DNA of 64,000 nucleotides from Diatrype stigma (Eukaryota; Ascomycota; Sordariomycetes; Xylariales; Diatrypaceae). Shown in pieces: positions 35,127-45,059 of the stretch (its first letter is position 1; every line of letters starts with the position of its first letter). Location of the stretch: contig JAKJXP020000008.1 in the NCBI GenBank assembly GCA_022225965.2, positions 496,001 through 560,000 of the forward strand. The letters are read 5' to 3'. A program made the position numbers and the translations under genes. Below the pieces are notes generated by a model. It saw nothing but the letters and a program-made list of their open reading frames with translations. It made no database searches and was not told the origin of the DNA.

Positions 35127-38100
35127 ATGGCCAACAACCAGTTATCTATGTACGGGAGCTTCCCGCAGGACCCTTACTATCCGCAGTCTACACCCCAAGG
35201 ACCGACGTTCCTCGATACCCAAGCCTGTGTGTGCGCCCTGCGAGACGGCCCGGGACAGAGTATCACGGAGGCGAAATGGCAATGTATCGGAAACCAGACA
35301 GACGGGGTCTACGTGACCACGGGAGGGAAGTGGTTCAACGGTGCGAACGGCGGCAGCGCTGTCGACTTACCCATCTACGATGCCTCTAATCCGCCAGATA
35401 CGAACACACCACTCATGTACAACGCCAACAGCGGCAGCCTAGAAGCTGTGGACCTCACGCAACTTAACGTTTGGGACAAGGCCTGCACTGGTAAAAATCA
35501 GACAACATTTTCAACCGCGTTCTATCGCGCGGCCGCGGAGCAGAGCCGTGACGAGACACCCGTAGATGGTGCTCCGGTAAGCATCTTCTACTGAGACGTA
35601 TACCCCTTTTAAGAGGAGCTCTCTTCTCGTTACATAACGTAGAGAATAGCGTCATGAAACCACGCTTGAAAGGAGAGGTGGCTGACTTGAGACGTTGTAG
35701 TGTTGGAGGGAAGGTGCAGTGCCTGTCCAGATTCAAAATGTAACATCGTGGAACATAGACGGATGTTCCGAAGGATTCCTATGTGCGTGAGAAGTATCCA
35801 TGATCCTGCTTCGATGAAGCGATAGGCTAATAGATTATAGGCACTAACAATACCGTGAATTCTCTGCCGCAATTTTGCCCGCCTATCACGGATTGCCAGA
35901 AGAGCCGCCTCTCGGGAATGATATGCGCATTCAATGGCAAGAACATAGGGATGGGTCCGTAAGTAGTCCTTGTCCTTTCATGGTTTCTTTCCTTCCCCCC
36001 TCTCCCTGCGAACGTGTACGGCATAGGAGGGCACAGGCAGCCGAAGATCGACCTACGAGCATAGCTTGGGTCGCAGTTTAGACATAAAGTAAGATCACTA
36101 ATGTCGGGCGTCCAGGTTCGAGCCAGTCGTGTGCCAACAGGGTTACTACTGCCCATCCGAGCTCGAAGGAAGGGAGATGGTACAATGTCCGAAGGGTTCA
36201 TATTGCCAACCTGGAGCCTCGACCCCGACCCCATGTTCCTTTGGAAGCAGCTGTCCGGCAGGGTCACAATACCAGCGATTCTGGATCCCGCTTGCCATCC
36301 TTATTCTAGTCGACATCTTACTAGTCGTCGGGACACTCCTGATCACCCTTCGCGGTCGGCTCCGGAAGAACTCGAATCAGCACCACGCCCCCCTGAACAA
36401 TTACAAAACAGGCATGCTTGCGCGAAGCACGAGCTACAAGCAGATCTCGGACGACGAAGACCATGACCACGAGATGGAGCAGGTGGACCCGTCGCCGCCG
36501 CTGCGGCAGGACCAGTGGACGGGGTTCCAGGCGGCGCTCGATGTGCCGCACCCGGCGGCGGGCCAGGAGTTCGAGGCCGGGCTCAACCCGCAGCTGCAGG
36601 CGTTCGTCGACTCGATGCGGAAGGCAACGTCGACGGTGGACTTTGGCATGTCATTCCAGTACGCGGACCTGAAGTTCCAGCCGAAGGGCAGCATGAAGCC
36701 AATCCTGCAGAATGTGACAGGGTCCATCGAGGCCGGGTCGCTGACGGCGGTGATGGGCGGCTCCGGCGCGGGCAAGTCGACGTTCGTCAACGTGCTGATG
36801 GGCAAGACGCTCAACACGGGCGGCCACGTGTCCATCAACAACATCCCCGGCCGCATCTCCAAGTACAAGAAGCTGATCGGCTACGTACCGCAGGACGACG
36901 TGGTGCTGCCCGAGCTGACCGTGTATGAGAACATCCTGCACTCGGCACGCATCCGGCTCCCGCGCTCGTGGCGCAACGCCGAGATCCGCGCCCACGTCGA
37001 CTCGGTCGTCGACTGCCTCGAGCTCTCGCACGTGCGCGACTCGCTCGTCGGCAGCGTCGGCAAGCCGGTCATCAGCGGCGGGCAGCGCAAGCGCGTCAGC
37101 ATCGGCATGGAGCTGGCGGCGGCGCCGATGGCCATCTTCCTGGACGAACCGACGAGCGGGCTGGACGCGACGGCCGCGTCGTCCATCATGGGCACGCTCA
37201 AGGCGCTCGCGCGCCTCGGCATCTCCGTCATCGTCATCATCCACCAGCCGCGCGCCGAGATCTTCGAGATGCTCGACGACCTGATCCTGCTGGCCAACGG
37301 CCAGATCATCTACGAGGGGCCCGAGGCCGAGGTCCGCGCCTACTTCGACGGCGCCGGCTTCATCCTCCCCGAGCACGGCAACCTCGGCGATATTGTCACC
37401 GATATCATCACCGGCAACGGCCGCGCCTACATGCCCCGCGGCGGCGGCGACATCTCCAAGGACACCCTGATCACCCACTGGAACAACTCGCGCCAGAACG
37501 CCCAGGTCCGGGGCCGGTCCGTCTCGAACGTGGGGTCGGCTTCGGGCAGCAGCGGCGGCGGCGACGGCCACGGCCACCACTCGTCTACCTCCGTCCTCAA
37601 CCTCAACGATATCCTGAGCAAACGGCAATCAACGCGACCGATCCGGCACCTGGTGCGGCGGCGCGGCGCACCGCTGCACAAGCAGACGTGGCTTTGCCTG
37701 CAGCGCGCCTTCGTGCAGCAGTACCGGTCCAAGACGGCCTTCTGGTCCGAGATGGGTCTCGCATCGATCGGGGGCTTCCTGCTGGGCATTGCCATGAGCT
37801 CGAAGGAGGGCATCTACTTCATCGGACTGTACCACCCGCCGCTGGATGTGCTCTCGGTGGCGACGGACCTGCTGTCGGTGCCGCAGCTGGCGCTGCTGGT
37901 GGCGATCGCGATCGGGCTGGTGGCGGGGGCGCCCGGGGTGCGGGTGTTCTCGGAGGAGCTGCTGCTGCACCGGCGCGAGGCCGAGGCGGGCCACTCGCGG
38001 CTGGCGTACTTCGTGGCCAAGACGGTGTCGGCGGTGCCGCGGATGGCGGTGGCCTGCCTGCACTTCTCGACGATCCTGCTGCTGTTCGCGGTGCCGGTCC

Positions 38101-38510
38101 TGGGCTGGGGCATCGCCTTCGTCACCAACCTGCTGTACTTCTACTGCGTGTACGGGCTGGCGTCGTGCGTCAGCATGATCATCCGCCGCGAGGACGCGCC
38201 GCTGTTCGCCACCATGCTCGCCCTCATCGCCGGCATCATGTGCGGCGCCGCCCCCACCCTCGCCGACGTCCGCTCCTGGGGCATCGTCTGGCTGTGGCGC
38301 GCCAGCCCGGGAGTCTGGCTCGCCGAGCTCTACTTCGGCGAGATGGTCGTCCCTTTCGACTACCTCTACGATATCAAGCTCGCCGCCGACGCCACTGGCT
38401 ACCACCTCGGCCGCGGCTGGTATAACGTCCTGGTCCTCTTCGGCATCGGCTCGGCCTACCGTTTCGTGGCGTACATCCTATTGTTCGTTGGGAAGCGGCT
38501 GCGCCTATGA
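35127..38510 (+). CDS. ABCG (White-type) half transporter with Cys-rich ectodomain (1014 aa as modelled)
   Basis: Four exons fit (35127-35576, 35701-35782, 35841-35958, 36116-38510; 3045 nt, divisible by three). The ectodomain reads DTQACVCALRDGPGQSITEAKW, shown here only by its DGPGQSITEAKWQC core, then FCPPITDCQ, CQQGYYCP and CPKGSYCQPGASTPTPC. A first membrane segment follows (IPLAILILVDILLVVGTLL). The ATP-binding domain has Walker A GGSGAGKST (about 430), signature VISGGQRKR (about 535) and Walker B IFLDEPTSGLDA (about 555). Six further hydrophobic segments run from TAFWSEMGLASIGGFLLG to the end. NBD-before-TMD order is ABCG type; proteins with this Cys-rich head form a fungal/plant ABCG24/28-like branch with unknown substrates. 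No signal peptide precedes MANNQLSMYG although the head should be extracellular, so an upstream exon is probably missing. Confidence 0.85.
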
Positions 38511-40605
38511 TAAGACAGTAATGGTAATTGTGGTGTTGTTTTTTGTTGGAATTTATAGCTATATGGATGGAACATGATACCAGACAATACAATGTACCTT
38601 GTTTTCATCTTTGCCTTTTTATCATCTGATTTCACACCATTGCGGAGTCAGGTTTCGATCCAGAAGTTGTAGAACGTGCTTTGAAATGAGCCGGCCGTCT
38701 AATTGAATGTAATTAAGCTAGTTTTGAAGCATAGTGAAACCAGATCAACGCCAGGTTCGCGGACCTATGTCTTGCCCTGACAGGTCGACGACGTAAGTCA
38801 AGAGACACCTTAGTGCGATGCTAGATAGAATACGGACGTCGACATCGAGATACACCTGGTGCAAGAATACGTCGTAACATGCATTTCAGAGTGTTTCCTA
38901 GTGCTACTGCACGTCACCAGCGTCCGTGGCGCCCTCACGTCCCCGAGTCACGCAGCATCTCTTGCAACATGGAAACACAGTACGTATAACTGGGATTATC
39001 ACTAAGCTATGCGCTACAGGTCACATGTTAAATGAAGCATGCCGCTGTCTTGTCGGTCAATCAATCTAGTCCAACCGATACTATATCTCGTATTCCATTT
39101 CAAAGGGGTCCAATAACTCCAGTGAGAAGTGGTAGCCGGTGATCTTCCAGAGAAGCGATGTCGTGCCATCCCGACTACACAGGCGCGTGATACCGGCCCG
39201 AGCATTGGCGCCGGCCTGAGATAAGCTCTCCAAGACACACACGCGTATCATGCACATAACGATGCGTGTGCATTGGCTCAAAGCCGGGTAGCTGCGTTGA
39301 GAGGACGCAGCCATGTTGATTGCTGTCAGCAGCGATAGACCAGTGTTCATCGCATGTATGGCGTCTATGTCCTGCCAAGTACACTGTCTACCTGCATTTG
39401 GCTGGGATGCTTAATGAAGGAATATTCTCCGACGAAAGCTAGAATGACGAGTCATCTAGAGTCATATCAGTTCTCTAGAATAGTTGGTCCCTCCAAGGAA
39501 TTTGGATAGCACAGCTACGGGCTATGACTGGTAGATGGTTGTTAGTGGAAGAGAGGAGTTGACTAGTAAAATTGCTTTCCAGAACAACATGCATACAGTG
39601 AGTAGCACAACAATGTGGTGTAGCGTGGTGTTGGTGTGTGTACATAGGCGGTCAGTCTGGAAGGAAGGAAGCAGACGACTACAGCCATGCGAAGTCAAAA
39701 GTAAAGTATCGGAAGGCGACAAGCCCCTGGATAGATATGTCAAGACACGAAGCACATAGAAGAATCGGCGGCTCGAACGGTCGGATTCGAGGAGCCTGAG
39801 GTGATCAGAGGGTTTAGCTAAACTAGATATACCTACCTAGGTATGCCAAGGGAGATCTCCCACGAGTGAGGTTACACAAATCCCGGTGCGGCGACCCGCC
39901 ATGCGGGTGTCCGTCTGTGAGATGGATGGCTTGAGTTGGCATCGCGGCTGAAAGCAGGCGGGCTAGGGACAGCTAGGGGGTAATGTGTCTATATCTGTAT
40001 ATACCTAATGCACGAATGTATATCACACCTTAGATTATACGGCGTGGCCGCATATTAGCATCGCTACCACCGCGGTTGGGCATCAACAGTCCGCGCGCCG
40101 GGAGTGGGTGGAGTCCCGGCCTTATAGGCCATCCAGGACTTAGGGGGTTTCCTAGTATCTGCTGTTACGAGGCAAGACACATGTGATGCGACATCACTCA
40201 CTTTGAGTGGGGTAATCTTCGAAAAGATGCAATTCATTGACAGTCAAAATTCGTGAGAAACAATGATGTAACGATCCGTGCAGACATCTGGACCCCTATG
40301 TCCTGTAACCAGGGCCCCCGATTCCCCAGCTTCGCCTGGGAGCTTCCTCGTCATTATTGCACAACCAATGGAATAAAATACTAAGATATCACTCCAAGCC
40401 AAACGCCATACCATGGGAATTTCAATCGTTTTATACCTAATATAGGAAAGCAAAGAAAAATATGCTGCCGACTTGTACCATCCAGTGTGTCGATATCGCG
40501 AGATAGATATATGGTACTGAGCCGAATTCGTGAATCATATGTCGTGATGTCGTGGGCGCTTTAGAGTAAACCATGGAGTACCTTAGAAAGAGCCCACTCC
40601 CATGG
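38511..40605. other. Intergenic region, 2 kb
   Basis: Between two 3' ends that face each other. A short minus-strand stretch at 39080-39235 reads like protein (SLLWKITGYHFSLELLDPF) but has no partner exon. A CCTAGG-centred palindrome (TACCTAGGTA) lies near 39835. Nothing else is supported. Confidence 0.55.
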
Positions 40606-41016
40606 TCATGCAGTAGGGGGAGGCTCGACCCCTTTGGAACCTTTGGAGCTTTTCGACCCCCGTGACTTGCGACGGCGGCGAATTCTCTTCTCCTGCGCAT
40701 GCCGGATGGAATCGCGATAATAGTATAGAAATGCGCAACTGCCAATTATGAACAAGCTGAGCAAGACGCCGACAACAGCGCCGATCATGGCAGCGTTCTG
40801 TTGTGCAGAGTCGCGCCGGTGTAGGCGGGGCACGCCATTGGCTGTGGTCGGGGCCGCATCAAGCCCCCGGATGAACACGGAGCGGATGGGGGTGAGGACG
40901 GAATCGAGATTAGGTCCGGCGGACTGGCGTAATGATTGTTGCCCCTCGCGCAACCCATGGTCTGGATCAGCGGGGATGGCAGCAGGGGCAGACTCCTTGA
41001 GCCCGGGAATATACAT
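40606..41016 (-). CDS. Small single-pass membrane protein, basic Ser/Lys tail (136 aa)
   Basis: A single exon from ATG 41016. Residues 1-73 are polar (LREGQQSLRQSAGPNLDSVL, then IRSVFIRGLDAAPTT). One strong membrane segment follows at about 75-100 (AAMIGAVVGVLLSLFIIGSC, then AFLYYY). The tail is very basic (RHAQEKRIRRRRKSRGSKSS). By the positive-inside rule the tail is cytosolic and the N-terminus lumenal or extracellular, yet there is no N-terminal signal peptide. Many fungi have short proteins of this plan, none characterised to my knowledge. Function unknown. Confidence 0.65.
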   Translation of the reverse strand: MYIPGLKESAPAAIPADPDHGLREGQQSLRQSAGPNLDSVLTPIRSVFIRGLDAAPTTANGVPRLHRRDSAQQNAAMIGAVVGVLLSLFIIGSCAFLYYYRDSIRHAQEKRIRRRRKSRGSKSSKGSKGVEPPPTA

Positions 41017-42675
41017 TCACGGAGAAGTGTCTCGGGCTGATAGGGGGGTTGTGTAGGGCTCCTGTCGAGCAATGTGGCCCCGGAGGAGCAATGAGGATAT
41101 GAATCGAAGCAGAAGGTAGGTAAAACATTACAGAACTGTATTCGAATTCTCAGTGCCGCTGAAGGAGATACATGGGATATATCAATGAACGTTTGCGACG
41201 ACTACTGCAGGCCTGAACGGTGCGCATAGGTTCTGTGAGATACCTACTTGATCTCGCGTGGACAGATATGCACTCACCTACCGTCAAGCTGCACCCCATG
41301 GCATGCGACTGCGAGAACGTTTGTGGGGGTGATACGTGATCGAGAACCCCATTCGACTGTCCAGTGCAGGTTGGCAACGTACGGGACGATTTGGAGACCC
41401 CTTCATGTCCTGCATGTTGCTTCGCCTTGTGATAGGGCAGATGCACTTCGAGCCGCACCCTTATTCGCCCGTAACATTTGCTGAGGTTCAAAGGGGTGTG
41501 CAAGAGGCATTCTATATCGGGGCGTTGATCCTTCAAAGTCGGCGCAAAGACGGACTGCGCCTTATGTCGTGGTCCTGTCGTGAGATGTAGGCAGCACCCA
41601 CTAACTTACCTAGTAATAACTCACGTAGCTTTGAACTCGTCGGAGGTTAACGGAGCACTAGTTAACCAAGGGACGATGCAAGCGCGGTTGAGTGACTTGT
41701 CTTCTGACATGGAACAGTTGTTGCTGTGTTGGCCATTCCCGTTCCTCATATGCTTGGGGAGCGAAGTCGAAGCATATACTACTATTCGGGACCCTTTTTC
41801 TACCCGGAAGGGAGCGTTCAAACTGGGCCAGCGTTTACGGCGAGTTAGACCTTCGACTGCGACAACGGACGGCCTCAACCGCAGCTTTTAAAGAGAGGCC
41901 GATCGACCCTCGTTGCAACCAACTGGCGCCGGTGGTATTGGTGGCGATGGATTAGTGACTCACTGTGCGTTGTGAAGAAGGTCGAATGAGTGAGAGCGCT
42001 GCCTTGGCTGGCCCGTAGCCACGAGCGAGGGACCATTGAGAAGGCGTTATCAAGATGCAGAGACACAGGACCCTGCCGTGACTCGTCCCGTGTCGGACAA
42101 GAATGCACCGAAGCTATGGGGGTGCTGCAGGCGTATCACCAAGTGACAACTCATCGTTCGGTCCAGTCCGGAGCAGCGAACCTTGGAGTCTGGATAAGGC
42201 GGACATGCCATGCAATGCAGGCCCGGCGTTTAAATACCTACGCTCGGGTTCCATTCGGGTGGGTTGAAGTAAAAGAGGGACCGAAGCATGACGTAGCCAT
42301 ACGCATGCAAGCATTTCATCGATTGGCAAGCAATTATGGAGGATCTACAGGTGCCGATTGTTGATGATCAATTAAGTTTATCCACTCTGCTGCCACTGCT
42401 CAGTGATAGGTCCGATGCGTCTGACAATTTCAGGGGTAAAGTAAGCTCAGGAGGTACATTGGTATTCGACATTCGAGGTTGGCATATCAGGAACTCAGGG
42501 TAGATTGTAGAGTACAACTGTATAGAGTATATAGGGGTATCCTGTTCATCATCCTATATTCATTTCAGCTATTTTTATAAACTAGGTATGTGTTTCTACC
42601 CTCTTTACCTATCTATACTTGATCCTATATCATGCGAGGGAGTCATTTCTCTAGAGACAATATACTTCAAACTAT
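41017..42675. other. Intergenic region, 1.7 kb
   Basis: It lies between the promoter of the small membrane protein and the 3' end of the asparaginase gene. Several open frames of 80-124 codons are present with no coding signature or relatives I know. Confidence 0.55.
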
Positions 42676-44194
42676 CTACATGGAATAATAATACTCCTGG
42701 GCTGCGGTAGTGCCATGTATAGCTTTCATTAAGGGGTCTTGGAAGACGTCGCGGATCTTGTCAAGACTGTATCCAGCACCGATTGCCAATTGAAGCACGA
42801 TTCGGGCTTGGTCGGCGCCGAGATAGCTCGAGTAGAAGCTATACCATTGTCAGACCCAAACCAAATGAATTGACAATCGTGCATATAGATGGAGGAGAGG
42901 CCAGTATGAAATATATGGTAGGAGACTTACATAGGGCCTGGATAGAGGGAGGGAACGCCAGTACCAGTGACTGGCCGAGCAACGGCAACAGTCGGGATTC
43001 CTTTGCTGAACAGGTCCTCTGCAGCTGCGCTCGCGCTGGGACTAAGCTGAGCAGCACCGGCTCCCATTATTACTAGACCCCTGAACAACCACGGGTTAGC
43101 ATTAATGGTTTTATAGCCAAGATTTGAACTTGTTGGAAATGATACGTACTTCGCTCCGTTTGCCACGGCCGCATACATCAGGGATGCATCGAAGCCCTCT
43201 ATAGATCGTTAGCTACCTTGGTATTCCCAGAGCGGTTCGGCTTGGAATTGGATCGTGAGGACTTACGATGGCCGAAAAGCGTGATTACCGACGGTAGCTC
43301 GGTGGTGTTCCTCACATCGAAGTACGGGCGTCCCGTAGGGTAGGCAGGGTCGAAATAGTAGAACGGCTGTCCTCCGAGGAAGACGCCGAGGTTACCTTGC
43401 TCAAGCGCTTTGAACGTGTCGGGCGTGTTGGCGTTGGTCTTGGTGGAGTAGTAGATGGAGGTGATCCTGTCATTGAAGACGATCAGACCACCGCGATCCC
43501 GCGACGAAGGCGAGGCGGCCGCCGCAACAGCCTGGTAGAAGTTAGATCGGCCGTCCGGCGAGACGTAGGTATCGGGTCTCATGGCCCCCGTGGCGATGAA
43601 GGGCTTGGAGCAGTTGAAGGTCATGTCAACACCGAAGGCCTATTCGTATATTAGCTACCGGTAATTGAAATTCGGTACAAGCGGGGGTTCGCTTTTGCTA
43701 GCTACTCACTGTTTCCTCCAGGGTGTTGGTGCCGTGGAACATGATTGCACCGGCAATGTTCGAGCCCTTGGAACAGAGGTGTCTGTTGGCATACTGGCTG
43801 ATGTTAAGATAGAGTGACGAGTTGATACCGGAGCTGCCTCCCGGTGCAGCGAACTTGACAACGGCCAGTTGGGCGACGTCCAGAACTTCCGAGACGTTGC
43901 CGATCAACTCCTGTGGAGTGGGGCCGACGCCGCTGCCGTAGTGGATGTTGTCGAGGCGGCTGTAGTTGGAAGCGGACAGAATGGTGCCTCCCGTGCTGTA
44001 GATGCTACGCAATAGGTCAGCAAGCAAGTACACCGAGAGAAAGCCGACAGAACTTACACGACTTTCGGCAAAGAGGAGTTTGCATCTTTGGATATCCACT
44101 CAAGGTCGGTATCGTATGCACTGCTGCCTTCATGAACCGGCGAGGCCAGAGCCCCGAGAGCCACGGCGGCGAAGATAAGGCACCGGGAACGCAT
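42676..44194 (-). CDS. Secreted type II L-asparaginase (388 aa)
   Basis: Six exons (44194-44058, 44004-43710, 43639-43267, 43198-43150, 43080-42931, 42838-42676; 1167 nt, divisible by three) have introns of 53-92 nt. MRSRCLIFAAVALGALA is a signal peptide. The first catalytic motif is STGGTI (T50), followed later by HGTNTLEE (T138), VGAMRP-like TGAMRPDTY, and STKTNAN (K211, matching the E. coli K162 position). In E. coli AnsB the second triad is Thr89-Asp90-Lys162; here the Asp position is Asn139, an unusual change. The Y-loop region (SRLDNIHYGSG) also differs from the bacterial TTGY. Predicted reaction: L-asparagine to L-aspartate plus ammonia outside the cell. Its promoter is shared with the divergent S33 hydrolase and has GATA sites. 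Confidence 0.9.
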
Positions 44195-45059
44195 CGTGAC
44201 CTAACGTAAGGCACCTATCGGGATTGGCAGCTGAATTTGAAGCTTACGGCGGATGGCTAATCGTGCACCATTGGGGGTCGGTAGCTGGGTATTTATGACT
44301 ATGCCCTTCAGGCACTTCATCCCGATCTTGGTTAAGATTCATAATTCCCGAACATAACAGTATCTTGGATCTTGGGGAGATAGCAGATTCAGTATAATCG
44401 TGGCTATACTATAGCCAAGTGAGATACCCTTCAACATACAAGTAACCTCCCCAGTTCGGTGTGATAAGAAGACTGACTATAGGATTCCTAGCGCCGGATC
44501 CGATCCGATGAGCAAAGCCTAGCTTTCCGATTCTCATACACTGCGACATCATCGCCTCGCCTACAGATGTCAGTATTTCCCGAAGTGGGAGTGAATAGCG
44601 ACCTCGATTGCTCAGGCTGTCTTAACTCCGGAGATGTTGCCCAATGCCGAGATATGACCTACTGCTTCGCCTTTGATGAACATACAGGAATTTACAGAAT
44701 AATAAACATGGAAACAACTAAAACCCGACCGATGTATTCTCTTATCTCGGCTCACATTCTTTCATGCCGACCCCGCGTTGTCCATAACTCAACAGGTACC
44801 CGCCAAGAGGACGGCCCCGCCCCTTACCAACCATCCGGAATAGTTATACAGCCACCTACGGAGTAGCCGTGGGGAATTCGTGTGCTATTTCCAATTATTC
44901 ATGAGTCCGTATCCAGATAGATAGGTATTTTCGGTTCGGATCGGTTCGGATCATACCTGACCAGGCCTACTCTAATCGCGAGGACTACCTAGTCTATATT
45001 GCTTCTGTAGCTTGGTAGATACGAGCAGTTGAGACCCGAAGAACCGAGTTAGCGGGACG
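44195..45059. promoter_or_regulatory. Shared asparaginase/S33 hydrolase promoter with GATA-factor sites
   Basis: An 865-bp region lies between divergent start codons. HGATAR sites (AreA/NIT2 type) occur at 44215-44220 (minus strand), 44378-44383 (AGATAG), 44462-44467 (TGATAA), and as an overlapping pair at 44915-44924 (AGATAGATAG). A CGGTTCGGAT direct repeat lies near 44932-44953. Nitrogen control is an inference from these motifs and the gene functions; the hexamer is frequent by chance. Confidence 0.4.

Noticed and set aside
36968..38425. Alternative plus-strand frame of 485 codons inside the ABCG gene
   Set aside because: Low-complexity shadow; the ABCG frame carries Walker A, signature and Walker B motifs.
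39080..39350. Minus-strand 89-codon frame with protein-like end (SLLWKITGYHFSLELLDPF)
   Set aside because: No upstream exon or start in context could be built; possible pseudogene scrap only.
44567..44866. 99-codon plus-strand frame in the asparaginase/S33 promoter
   Set aside because: No family or composition signal, and it overlaps the shared promoter.
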